Positions 9,717-18,688 of a stretch of 64,000 nucleotides of DNA are shown here, one piece after another. Each line of letters starts with the position of its first letter. Within the stretch, counting starts at the first letter, position 1. Source of the DNA: Azospirillum humicireducens (lineage in GTDB: Bacteria; Pseudomonadota; Alphaproteobacteria; Azospirillales; Azospirillaceae); the NCBI RefSeq assembly GCF_001639105.2, contig NZ_CP015285.1, forward strand, positions 1,914,501 through 1,978,500, written 5' to 3'. The notes below the pieces were generated by a model, which did no database searches, was not told the DNA's origin, and was given only the letters and a program-made list of their open reading frames with translations. The position numbers and the translations under genes are program-made.

Positions 9717-11651
9717 ATGCGCATCCCGTCCGCACGGGCATCCCTGGTGTTCCTGCATGATCTGGTGATGACCGGGGTAGCCCTGGTCGTGGCCCTCTAT
9801 CTGCGGGTGGGCGGTTCCGCCTTCAGTCTCTATTCCGACGCTCTGGCCATCGCGTTGCCGGTGCTGGTCGGTGTTTCGGCGGCAGTCTTCCTGCTGTTCG
9901 GTCTGTACCGCGGCATCTGGCGCTATGCCTCCATCCCCGACCTGATGCAGGTGGTGCGCGCCGTCACGGTGGCTGTGCTGTGCTTCGTGCTGGCGATGTT
10001 CCTGCTGACGCGGGCCGAACTGCTGCCGCGCTCGCTGCCGCCGATCCTGTGGCTGGTGCAGATGCTTTTGCTGGGCGGACCGCGCTTCGCCTACCGCTTC
10101 CTGAAGGACCGCCGCTTCAGCTGGGCCGAGGCGGTGGAGGGCGTCCCGCGCATCCCCGTCCTGCTGCTGGGCGTCGGCGACGCGGCGGAGCTGTTCATCC
10201 GCTCGCTCGACCAGCCGGGGCAGTCGGCCTATCGCGTGGTCGGCATCCTCGACGACAAGGGCCGGCGCGTCGGCCATGCCGTGCGCGGCGTGCCGGTGCT
10301 GGGCGGCCCCGACGATCTCGAGCAGGTGGTCCAGACGCTGGAGCGCAAGGGCGAGCGGCCGCAGCGGCTGATCGTCACCAAGGGCAATGCCGAGCTGAAG
10401 GGGTCGACCCTGCGCAGCATGCTCGACCGGGCGGAGGCCCTGGGGCTGGTCATGTCCCGCCTGCCCAGCCTGACCGAGTTCAAATCGGCGCTCGGCGAAG
10501 GCAAGGGCGTGGAGGTGCGCCCCATCGCGCTGGAGGATCTGCTGGGCCGGCCGCAGGCGGTGCTGGACCGCGGCGCCATATCCGGTCTGGTCGGCGGGCG
10601 GCGGGTGATCGTCACCGGCGCCGGAGGCACCATCGGCAGCGAGCTGGTCCGCCAGATCGCGGCGCTGGGGCCGGAGCGGCTGATCCTGCTCGATGCCGGG
10701 GAGTTCAACCTCTACAGCATCGAGATGGAGGTGCGGGAGAAGTTCCCCGGCCTCGACACCCGCGCGGTGATCGCCGACGTCCGCGACCGAGACCGCATCC
10801 TGCGCCTGTTCCAGGACGAGCGCCCCGCCCTGGTCTTCCATGCCGCGGCGCTCAAGCATGTGCCGCTGGTGGAGGCCAACCCGTGCGAGGGCGCCCTGAC
10901 CAACGTGGTCGGCACCCGCAACGTGGCCGACGCGGCGCGCGGCGCCGGCTGCCTCGCCATGGTGCTGATCTCCACCGACAAGGCAATCCGCCCGACCAGC
11001 GTGATGGGCGCCGCCAAGCGCTTCGCCGAGACCTATTGCCAGGCGCTGGACGTGCTGCCGCCGCGCGACGGCACGGAGCAGGCCACCCGCTACATGACCG
11101 TGCGCTTCGGCAATGTGCTGGGTTCCTCCGGCTCCGTCGTGCCGCTGTTCACCCGGCAGTTGGCGCAGGGCGGGCCGCTGACCGTCACCCATCCCGACAT
11201 GCGCCGCTATTTCATGACCGTGCGCGAGGCGGTGGAGCTGGTGCTCCAGGCCTCCGCCCATGGTGCCACCCGAGCCGAGGACCGCGGCAAGATCCTGGTG
11301 CTGGACATGGGAGAACCGGTGAAGATCGCCGACCTCGCCCGCCAGATGATCCGGCTGGCCGGCTACCGGCCGGGCGTGGACATCGAGATCGCCTTCACCG
11401 GCCTGCGTCCCGGCGAGAAGCTGTTCGAGGAAATCCTGACCGCCGCCGAAGCGCCCAGCCGCACCGAGGCCGACGGCGTCTTCCTCGCCTCTCCGCGGCT
11501 GATCGACTATGCGCTGATCAACCGCGCGGTGGGCGAGCTGGAGGCGGCGGCGCGGGCCGGCGACGGCGACCGTGTGCTGTCCATCCTCGGCACCGTCGTG
11601 CCCGATTTCCGCGCCGAAGCGGTGCTTCCGCCCGCCGCCACGCAAGCGTGA
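9717..11651 (+). CDS. WbpM/CapD-like nucleotide-sugar 4,6-dehydratase
   Basis: 644 residues: four N-terminal membrane spans (about 1-110), a CoA-binding-like Rossmann domain (about 140-260) and a cytoplasmic dehydratase domain starting at about residue 295 with GAGGTIGSEL. In the active site STDKAIRPTSVMGAAKR the usual Tyr of YxxxK is Met, as known for WbpM/FlmA-type large dehydratases. The expected reaction is UDP-GlcNAc to UDP-4-keto-6-deoxy-GlcNAc. With the upstream reductase and the WbpL-like transferase this makes a complete primer-sugar module for an O-antigen or exopolysaccharide. Confidence 0.92.
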   Translation: MRIPSARASLVFLHDLVMTGVALVVALYLRVGGSAFSLYSDALAIALPVLVGVSAAVFLLFGLYRGIWRYASIPDLMQVVRAVTVAVLCFVLAMFLLTRAELLPRSLPPILWLVQMLLLGGPRFAYRFLKDRRFSWAEAVEGVPRIPVLLLGVGDAAELFIRSLDQPGQSAYRVVGILDDKGRRVGHAVRGVPVLGGPDDLEQVVQTLERKGERPQRLIVTKGNAELKGSTLRSMLDRAEALGLVMSRLPSLTEFKSALGEGKGVEVRPIALEDLLGRPQAVLDRGAISGLVGGRRVIVTGAGGTIGSELVRQIAALGPERLILLDAGEFNLYSIEMEVREKFPGLDTRAVIADVRDRDRILRLFQDERPALVFHAAALKHVPLVEANPCEGALTNVVGTRNVADAARGAGCLAMVLISTDKAIRPTSVMGAAKRFAETYCQALDVLPPRDGTEQATRYMTVRFGNVLGSSGSVVPLFTRQLAQGGPLTVTHPDMRRYFMTVREAVELVLQASAHGATRAEDRGKILVLDMGEPVKIADLARQMIRLAGYRPGVDIEIAFTGLRPGEKLFEEILTAAEAPSRTEADGVFLASPRLIDYALINRAVGELEAAARAGDGDRVLSILGTVVPDFRAEAVLPPAATQA

Positions 11652-11707
11652 TTTCGGGGCTGGTTCCGGTCGCGGAAAAAAGTGAGTGACGAGGTGATTT
11701 TAAGCGC

Positions 11708-11736
11708 TTGCATCCCCAAAAGGCCTGTGGCATAAC
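11708..11736 (+). promoter_or_regulatory. Sigma-70-like promoter candidate for the tRNA-Thr pair
   Basis: TTGCAT (-35), 17-base spacer, CATAAC (-10, four of six consensus positions). The predicted start is about 70 bases before the first tRNA. Confidence 0.4.
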
Positions 11737-11812
11737 CCGCGCCACTTCGGGGGGCGGTCAAGCCTGAACGCCTCACCCGGACGCATCGCCTCCGCGATGA
11801 TCGGTTATCGGG

Positions 11813-11887
<75 letters not shown>

Positions 11888-11923
11888 TTCCCCCGATCCC
11901 GCCATCAGGCGCCTGCAATTGGC

Positions 11924-11998
<75 letters not shown>

Positions 11999-12135
11999 TC
12001 CTTCTCCTTTAAAACCCCCCCTTAAAAATCGGTTCATCGCTTCCTTGACCTTGCCGCCGAAAGGCCGCAAGAAACCTGCACTTCTTCGCATCATGAGAAG
12101 TCTTAGGCGCGGGTTCGTTTCGGGAGGATGTCACC

Positions 12136-13215
12136 ATGGCCGGCAACAGCTTCGGCACGCTTTTCCGCTTCACCACCTGGGGCGAAAGCCACGGTCCGGC
12201 CATCGGCGTCGTCGTCGACGGCTGCCCGTCGCTGCTCGACCTTGTCGCGGAAACCGACATCCAGCCCTGGATGGACAAGCGCCGGCCCGGCCAGTCGCGC
12301 TACACCACCCAGCGCCAGGAACCCGATCAGGTGAAAATCCTGTCCGGCGTGTTCGAGGGCAAGACCACCGGCACGCCGATCTCGCTGCTGATCGAGAACA
12401 CCGACCAGCGCTCCAAGGACTACAGCGACATCGCCGGCAAGTTCCGCCCCGGCCATGCCGACTACACCTACTGGCAGAAATACGGCATCCGCGATTACCG
12501 CGGCGGCGGCCGCTCCTCGGCGCGGGAGACCGCCTGCCGGGTCGCCGCCGGTGCGGTGGCGCGCAAGGTGCTGGGGTCCGCCATCCAGGTGCGGGGCGCC
12601 CTGGTGCAGGTCGGCCCGCACAAGATCGACCGCAGCCGCTGGGACTGGGCGGAGATCGACAACAACCCCTTCTTCTGCCCCGACCCGGTCGCCGCCACCC
12701 AGTGGGCCGAGTATCTCGACGGCATCCGCAAGAGCGGCTCGTCGGTCGGCGCGGTGGTCGAGCTGGTGGCCTCCGGCGTGCCGGTGGGGCTGGGCGACCC
12801 GCTCTACGACAAGCTGGACAGCGACCTCGCCTGCGCGATGATGACGATCAACGCGGTGAAGGGAGTCGAAATCGGCAACGGCTTCGCCGCCGCCGAACTG
12901 ACCGGCGAGGACAATGCCGACCAGATGCGCATGGGCGCCGACGGCCAGCCGCAATTCCTGACCAACAATGCCGGCGGCATCCTGGGCGGCATCTCCACCG
13001 GACAGGACATCGTCGTCCGCTTCGCGGTGAAGCCGACCAGCTCGATCCTGACGCCGCGCCAGACGGTGGACATCGCCGGCAACGACACCGACATCCTGAC
13101 CAAGGGCCGTCACGATCCCTGCGTCGGCATCCGCGCCGTGCCGGTGGGCGAGGCGATGATGGCCTGCGTCCTGGCCGACCATCTGCTGCGCCGGCGGGCG
13201 GAACGGCGGGAGTGA
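12136..13215 (+). CDS. aroC: Chorismate synthase
   Basis: 359 residues. It converts EPSP to chorismate with reduced FMN, the last step of the shikimate pathway. Signature segments are [16 protein letters not shown] near the N-terminus, [20 protein letters not shown] in the middle, and [17 protein letters not shown] late. The ATG at 12136 follows GGGAGG by eight bases. Monocistronic as far as seen; two palindromic repeats follow the stop. Confidence 0.97.
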   Translation: MAGNSFGTLFRFTTWGESHGPAIGVVVDGCPSLLDLVAETDIQPWMDKRRPGQSRYTTQRQEPDQVKILSGVFEGKTTGTPISLLIENTDQRSKDYSDIAGKFRPGHADYTYWQKYGIRDYRGGGRSSARETACRVAAGAVARKVLGSAIQVRGALVQVGPHKIDRSRWDWAEIDNNPFFCPDPVAATQWAEYLDGIRKSGSSVGAVVELVASGVPVGLGDPLYDKLDSDLACAMMTINAVKGVEIGNGFAAAELTGEDNADQMRMGADGQPQFLTNNAGGILGGISTGQDIVVRFAVKPTSSILTPRQTVDIAGNDTDILTKGRHDPCVGIRAVPVGEAMMACVLADHLLRRRAERRE

Positions 13216-13229
13216 GGACTCCGACGTTG

Positions 13230-13350
13230 CCCCCTCCCCATCCCTCCCCCGCTTCGCGGGAGAGGGGGCAGGATGCTTGCAGAGGTCACGCAAAGGAGCG
13301 GCGGAGTTCCCTCTCCCGCGGAACGCGGGGGAGGGTTAGGGAGGGGGCAG
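13230..13350. repeat. Two GC-rich intergenic palindromes in tandem
   Basis: Unit 1 (about 13230-13270) is CCCTCCCCC-GCTTCGC-GGGAGAGGGGG; unit 2 (about 13305-13350) is CCCTCTCCCGC-GGAAC-GCGGGGGAGGGTTAGGGAGGG. Both follow the core pattern also seen at 25842 and 3919, which marks a dispersed family. Confidence 0.7.
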
Positions 13351-13394
13351 AACTCTTTGCCATCCAACGCACCATCACACCACAGGACCGCCCC

Positions 13395-13979
13395 ATGCCC
13401 GCCCGCCGCCACGGACAGCGTCTGATCCTTGCCCTGGCGATGGTGGCCGCCATCTCTGCTGGCGCATCCCATGCGGCCCAGCCGGACAACAGGCCCTTCC
13501 AGGAATTCGACGAGACCTTCAAGTCCTGGAAGCTCTACTGCCAGCTCTGGACAGCCACCCGTCAGGTGGAATGCGAACTGACCGCGCGGGGCACCAACGA
13601 CCGAACCGCGCGGCTGGTCTGGCTGCGCTCGACCGAGAAATGGCGCGAGGGGCTGCGCTTCCGCGTATCCGCCGAATTGCTGGATCTCGACAAGCTGGTG
13701 CGGGTCTGGTCGGACCGGGCGGTGTTCAAACCCGACTCGCCCTGCAAGCCCTACCGGTTCGAGACCAACACCTGTGCGGTGACCGATCCCGACATCAACC
13801 GCCGCATGGTGGAACGGATCGTCCCGGCACCCGAGGTTTCCATCGTCGGCCAGTCGCCGGCCGGCGAGAAGACGGAGGTGCGGTTCCCGCTCGCCGGCTT
13901 CCGCGAGGCGGTGGAGCGCAGCGACGCCATCCGCGCGATGGCGGGCAGACCATGGGCGACCCGCCCCGATGGCGATTGA
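13395..13979 (+). CDS. Exported protein, possible IalB-like
   Basis: 194 residues with a clear signal peptide (RRHGQRLILALAMVAAI, cleavage after SHA). The mature part has W-x-LYCQLW, QVECELTARG and a second Cys pair in SPCKPYRFETNTCAV, so two disulfides are likely in the periplasm. The spacing of the W and Cys around the first strand resembles the invasion-associated locus B family, but the match is only by pattern. It precedes rnr by 48 bases on the same strand. Confidence 0.65.
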   Translation: MPARRHGQRLILALAMVAAISAGASHAAQPDNRPFQEFDETFKSWKLYCQLWTATRQVECELTARGTNDRTARLVWLRSTEKWREGLRFRVSAELLDLDKLVRVWSDRAVFKPDSPCKPYRFETNTCAVTDPDINRRMVERIVPAPEVSIVGQSPAGEKTEVRFPLAGFREAVERSDAIRAMAGRPWATRPDGD

Positions 13980-14027
13980 TCCTTATATAGCCATCCCAGC
14001 GACAAGAACCGACGGACTCCCCGCCCC

Positions 14028-16184
14028 GTGACCGACAGCCATTTTCCCGGCAAGGACGCCATTCTCGCCTTCATCCGGTCCAGCACCACCCCAGTCGGCA
14101 AGCGCGAGATCGCCCGCGCCTTCAAGCTGTCCGGTTCGGCCGACCGCGAGATGCTGAAGGAGCTGCTGCGCGAGTTGGAGGCCGACGGCGCGGTGGAGCG
14201 TGGCCGCAACAAGCGCATGGCCCCGCCGCAGGCGCTGCCGGCCGTCGCCGTGCTGCTGGTCACCGGCGTGGATGCCGACGGCGAATTGTCGGCCCGTCCG
14301 CTGACCTGGACCGGCGAGGGCGACCCGCCGCGCATCTTCCTGCTGCCGGAAAAGAAATCGCGGGGAGAGAACAAGCCTCTGGCGGTCGGCGACACGCTGC
14401 TGGCGAAGCTCGCCCGCATCAACGACCGCCTCTACGAGGCCCGCGTCATCCGCCGAATCGATGGCGAACGTGAGGGCCGCATCCTCGGCGTCTACCGGCC
14501 GAGCGCCGACGGCGGGCGCCTCCTCCCCACCGACCGCCGCCACAAGACCGAGTTCCTGGTGCTGCCGCCCAACCGCGGCGACGCGGAGGCCGGCGACCTC
14601 GTCTTCGCCGACGTCCTGCCTGCCGGGCGCGCCGGTCAACCGCAGGCCCGCGTAATCGAGCGGCTGGGCTCCACCGACGAGCCGCGCGCCTTCAGTTTGA
14701 TCGCCATCCACGCCCACGGCATCCCCACCGTCTTCCCGCATGCCGCCCTGCGCGAGGCCGAACTGGCGGCGGTGCCGGCGCTGATGCAGCGTGAGGATCT
14801 GCGTGAAATCCCGCTGGTGACGATCGACGGCGCCGACGCCCGCGATTTCGACGACGCCGTCTGGGCCGAACCGGACGGCGACCCGGAGAATCCGGACGGC
14901 TGGCACCTGATCGTCGCCATCGCCGACGTGTCCTACTATGTGCGTCCCGGATCGGCACTCGACCGGGCAGCGTACGAGCGCGGCAACTCCGTGTACTTCC
15001 CCGACCGAGCCGTGCCGATGCTGCCGGAGGCGCTGTCGAACGGGCTGTGTTCGCTGCGTCCGGGGGAGGACCGCGCCTGTCTGGCCTTCCACCTGTGGAT
15101 CGACCGCAACGGTGTGTTGATCCGGCATCGGCTGGTCCGCGGACTCATGCGGTCGGCGGCGCGGCTGACCTATGACCAGGTGCAGGAATGCCACGACGGC
15201 CGGCCGGACGAGGTGACGGCGCCGCTGGCAGACAGCGTGATCTCCCCGCTGTTCGGCGCGTACGCCCGGTTGGCCGCCGCCCGTGCCAAGCGCGGCACGC
15301 TGGAACTGGACCTGCCGGAACGCCGCGTCCGCATCGACGAGCGCGGCCGGGTCGCCGAGATCGCGGTGCGCGAACGCCACGACAGCCACCGGATGATCGA
15401 GGAGTTCATGATCGCCGCCAACGTCGCGGCGGCCGAGGTGCTGGAACAGCGCACCATGCCCGGCCTCTATCGCATCCACGACCGCCCTTCGATGGACAAG
15501 ATGGAGGCGTTGCGCGGCTTCCTGGCGGAGATCGGCCACCCTCTGGGCAAGAGCGCCGACATGACGCCCAGCCATTTCACCCGCATCCTGCGCAAGGTGG
15601 AGGGCACCTCGCACGCGCCGCTGGTCAGCGAGGTGATCCTGCGCGCGCAGGCCCAAGCCGCCTACAGCCCGGACAACATCGGCCATTTCGGGCTGGCCCT
15701 GCACCGCTACGCCCATTTCACCTCCCCGATCCGCCGCTATGCCGACCTGATCGTCCACCGGGCGCTGATCCGCACGCTGGGGCTGGGCGTCGGCGGGCTG
15801 GACGACGAGACGCTGGGCCGGCTGGCGGAGATCGGGGAGCATCTGTCAGGAACCGAACGCCGCGCCGCCGCCGCCGAACGCGACGCGGTCGACCGCTACA
15901 CCGCCGCCTTCCTGGCCGACCGGGTCGGCGAGCGCTTCAGCGGCCGCATTGCCGGCGTCAGCCGTTTCGGGCTGTTCGTGCGGCTGGATGAGAGCGGCGC
16001 CGATGGGCTGATCCCCGCCAGCACCCTGCCCGACGACAGGTACGACCATGACGAGACGGCGCACGCCCTGGTGGGGCAGCGTACAGGGCGAACCTACCGC
16101 CTCAGCAGCCCGGTCAAGGTGGTCTTGACGGAAGCCGACCCGGTCAGCGGCAGCATGCTCTTCCGGCTGGCCGACCCGGACTGA
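14028..16184 (+). CDS. rnr: Ribonuclease R
   Basis: 718 residues. An N-terminal winged-helix region (KREIARAFKLSG), cold-shock-like barrels, the RNB catalytic domain with GADARDFDDAVWAE (the metal-binding Asp cluster) and HFTSPIRRYADL, and a C-terminal S1 domain (GRIAGVSRFGLFVRLDESGADG). It is a processive 3'-5' exoribonuclease for structured RNA and for rRNA/tmRNA quality control. It starts at a GTG, as the frame upstream is non-coding. The lysine-rich tail of the enterobacterial enzyme is absent, as in many Alphaproteobacteria. Confidence 0.95.
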   Translation: MTDSHFPGKDAILAFIRSSTTPVGKREIARAFKLSGSADREMLKELLRELEADGAVERGRNKRMAPPQALPAVAVLLVTGVDADGELSARPLTWTGEGDPPRIFLLPEKKSRGENKPLAVGDTLLAKLARINDRLYEARVIRRIDGEREGRILGVYRPSADGGRLLPTDRRHKTEFLVLPPNRGDAEAGDLVFADVLPAGRAGQPQARVIERLGSTDEPRAFSLIAIHAHGIPTVFPHAALREAELAAVPALMQREDLREIPLVTIDGADARDFDDAVWAEPDGDPENPDGWHLIVAIADVSYYVRPGSALDRAAYERGNSVYFPDRAVPMLPEALSNGLCSLRPGEDRACLAFHLWIDRNGVLIRHRLVRGLMRSAARLTYDQVQECHDGRPDEVTAPLADSVISPLFGAYARLAAARAKRGTLELDLPERRVRIDERGRVAEIAVRERHDSHRMIEEFMIAANVAAAEVLEQRTMPGLYRIHDRPSMDKMEALRGFLAEIGHPLGKSADMTPSHFTRILRKVEGTSHAPLVSEVILRAQAQAAYSPDNIGHFGLALHRYAHFTSPIRRYADLIVHRALIRTLGLGVGGLDDETLGRLAEIGEHLSGTERRAAAAERDAVDRYTAAFLADRVGERFSGRIAGVSRFGLFVRLDESGADGLIPASTLPDDRYDHDETAHALVGQRTGRTYRLSSPVKVVLTEADPVSGSMLFRLADPD

Positions 16185-16541
16185 CTCCAGGTCTCCTTCC
16201 GGAACCGTTGCGCCACGGCAACGCTTAAGCAGTGTGGCGAACCGATGGCGGACCCGAGACAAATCCACGGGTTCCCCCTTGCCGCAACAGTGCCGCACCA
16301 TACAAGCGTGACCTTGGCGACACAGCTCGGGACAATCCGCAACATTGCGAATCGGTCCGCAATTTTGTCCCGCACGCCCTCCTGAACGAAGGTGTATCTA
16401 TCCCCCATCCGGGACCGGCACCATCCTCGTCCGGTCCGGTTGCAGGAAAGGGAGGCCGCGGTTCCCCCCATGGCCAATTGCGATCAGAGCGCGTGCGATC
16501 ACACCGTGCCGTCACGCGTGTCGCCGTTTCGGATCCCCGCG
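16185..16541. other. Gap upstream of the CtpA-type protease gene
   Basis: No convincing gene. It holds a short palindrome, ATTGCG-N8-CGCAAT (16344-16363), which may be a regulator site. The protease frame is open through its last 150 bases with alternative starts at 16392 and 16470; GGGAGG lies 14 bases before the latter. Confidence 0.35.
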
Positions 16542-18122
16542 ATGTCGAGCATGGCGCACCGGCTGCGCCGCTCCATTCGCCATTCCGCTCTACAGTTGTC
16601 CGTCTCGGCGCTGCTCGCCTCCACCGCCGTCGCGGCTCCCGCCCAATACCTTCCGGCCAGCGCGCCGCCGCCCGTCACCGAGCAGGTCTTCGCCGTCGGC
16701 TTCGGCAAGATCGCCGAAGTCTATCTGGACACCGTGTCCTTCAACCGCCTGGGAATGGACGGGCTGAAGGGGCTGAGCGCCCTCGATCCCGCCGTGACGG
16801 TGGAGCGCGCCGGCGGCACCGTACGCCTGTACGTGTCAGGCACGCTCGCGGCGGAGTACGGGGCTGCGCCGGACACCGACGCCGGCGGCTGGGCGGCGCT
16901 GACCACCCGCGTCATCGACCGCGCGCGCAACCACTCCCCCGTCCTGTCGAAGGCGACGCCGGAACGGCTGTACCAGGTGGTATTCGACGGCATCACCGCC
17001 GATCTCGACGGTTACTCCCGCTACACCGGGGTCCAGCGTGCGACCAACGAGCGGGCGCAGCGCGAAGGCTATGGCGGTGTCGGCATCTCGCTGGAGAGCA
17101 CTGCCACCGGCCGCGTGACCGTGCATGGCATCATGCCGCACAGCCCGGCCGAACGCGCCGGCCTCACCGACGGCGAACAGCTTCTGGCGATCGACGGCGA
17201 ACTGACGACGCGGATGACCCCGGCCGAGATGCGCGACCGGCTGCGCGGCCCGACGGGCACCCTGGTCACGCTGACCGTCGCCCGCGACAACGGCGCCCCG
17301 CGCCGCCTGCCGCTGCGGCGGGAGCGGGTGGTGCCCAACACCATCACCTATTCGCTGTCAGGCGACGTCGGCATCGTGAAGCTCGACCGCTTCAACGCCA
17401 CCACGGCCTCCAGCCTGAGGACCGCGGTCAACACCATCCGCCAGACCGCCGGCCCGACGCTGGGCGGGATGGTACTGGATCTGCGCGGCAATCCGGGCGG
17501 ACTGCTGGACCAGGCGGTCGCGGTGGCGGACCTGTTCATGCGCCGCGGCCGAATCATCTCCACCGAAGGCCGCAACCCCGAAAGCCGCCAGCGCTTCGAC
17601 GCCAATCCCGACGATCTGCTGGAGGGGCTGCCGCTGGTGGTGCTGGTCGACGGCCGCTCCGCCTCCTCGGCGGAGGTGGTGGCGGCGGCGCTGCAGGACT
17701 CCGGCCGTGCGGTGGTGGTGGGCGCGTCCAGCTACGGCAAGGGCAGCGTCCAGACCGTCACCCGCCTGCCCAACGACGGCGAGCTGTTCCTGACCTGGAG
17801 CCGCATCTACACGCCGGCCGGTTACACCCTGCACCGCCAGGGCGTGCAGCCCACCGTCTGCACCAGCCGCGCCGGCCAGACCGATCCGGACGCCCTGCTC
17901 TCCGACCTGCGCGAAGGCCGCCTGCGCCCGGCACAGATCGCCAGTTGGCGGTCCAAGGCCGCCGACGACGAGAAGGCGCTGAGTGCCCTGCGCGAGGCCT
18001 GCCCCTGGAAGGAGCATGAACCGGAGCTGGACCTGAAGGTCGCCATGCGGCTGCTGGCCGAACCGGCGCTGTACCAGCGCGCGGTCGCCAGCGCCGTCGT
18101 CAACACGGTGGCGGAGCGCTGA
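16542..18122 (+). CDS. S41-family C-terminal processing peptidase (CtpA-like)
   Basis: 526 residues from the ATG used. A signal peptide (RRSIRHSALQLSVSALLAS, then AVAAPA) targets it to the periplasm. A PDZ domain follows (GYGGVGISLE ... PAERAGLTDGEQLLAIDGE), then the protease core with LRGNPGGLLDQAV. The Ser/Lys dyad is S375 in GRSASSAE and K400 in SSYGKGSVQ; their 25-residue spacing equals that of cyanobacterial CtpA. It cleaves the C-termini of exported proteins. The start is uncertain: 16470 would add 24 residues before the signal peptide. Confidence 0.92.
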   Translation: MSSMAHRLRRSIRHSALQLSVSALLASTAVAAPAQYLPASAPPPVTEQVFAVGFGKIAEVYLDTVSFNRLGMDGLKGLSALDPAVTVERAGGTVRLYVSGTLAAEYGAAPDTDAGGWAALTTRVIDRARNHSPVLSKATPERLYQVVFDGITADLDGYSRYTGVQRATNERAQREGYGGVGISLESTATGRVTVHGIMPHSPAERAGLTDGEQLLAIDGELTTRMTPAEMRDRLRGPTGTLVTLTVARDNGAPRRLPLRRERVVPNTITYSLSGDVGIVKLDRFNATTASSLRTAVNTIRQTAGPTLGGMVLDLRGNPGGLLDQAVAVADLFMRRGRIISTEGRNPESRQRFDANPDDLLEGLPLVVLVDGRSASSAEVVAAALQDSGRAVVVGASSYGKGSVQTVTRLPNDGELFLTWSRIYTPAGYTLHRQGVQPTVCTSRAGQTDPDALLSDLREGRLRPAQIASWRSKAADDEKALSALREACPWKEHEPELDLKVAMRLLAEPALYQRAVASAVVNTVAER

Positions 18123-18189
18123 ATCCCGCCGGGGGAAAGGCCGGCCTGTGGCAATCGAAGTCGGACACCGATTTCACTGCCCATAAGGC

Positions 18190-18217
18190 TTGACATTGCG
18201 GCGTCAGACGGTATTTT
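18190..18217 (+). promoter_or_regulatory. Sigma-70 promoter of rpmG
   Basis: Perfect -35 TTGACA, 16-base spacer, -10 TATTTT. It sits about 64 bases before the rpmG start codon. Confidence 0.7.
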
Positions 18218-18280
18218 CCGCCGCTACGACGCCGCCCCGCCGGGCCGGCGGGGCACGGATTTTTTGTCGGGATCGAGATC

Positions 18281-18448
18281 ATGGCCAAGCAGAACACCGT
18301 CCTCATCAAGCTGGTGAGCACGGCTGACACCGGTTTCTTCTACGTGAAGAAGAAGAACCCCAAGAAGACCACCGAGAAGCTGTCGTTCCGCAAGTACGAC
18401 CCGGTGGCGCGCAAGCACGTCGAGTTCAAGGAAGCCAAGATCAAGTAA
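18281..18448 (+). CDS. rpmG: 50S ribosomal protein L33
   Basis: 55 residues, the usual L33 length. [20 protein letters not shown], then [12 protein letters not shown] and [18 protein letters not shown] match bacterial L33, a small basic protein of the large subunit near the E site. It has no zinc-binding CxxC pairs, so it is the zinc-independent form. It has its own strong promoter and a Rho-independent terminator 36 bases after the stop. Confidence 0.96.
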   Translation: MAKQNTVLIKLVSTADTGFFYVKKKNPKKTTEKLSFRKYDPVARKHVEFKEAKIK

Positions 18449-18483
18449 GTCTTGTCCGACACTGAGCTGTGCTTCGAATGAAC

Positions 18484-18510
18484 AAGGCCGCCTATCTGGC
18501 GGCCTTTTCG
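18484..18510 (+). terminator. Rho-independent terminator of rpmG
   Basis: AAGGCCGCC-TATCT-GGCGGCCTT followed by TTCGTTTT. Nine-pair stem, five-base loop. Confidence 0.88.
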
Positions 18511-18688
18511 TTTTCCAAGCCCCTCTCCTTTTCAGGTCAAAGCACTGCATTTTCCGCACCAGGGCCGGTGCGGCACCCGGTCGCTGCCGCTATTTGCGGT
18601 GGCCGCCACACCACGGATGCATGCATTCCAAATAGGGCAGTTCAGGCGGACAGTCTTCGGACGGCAACCGTCTCCGGAGGGACCGATC

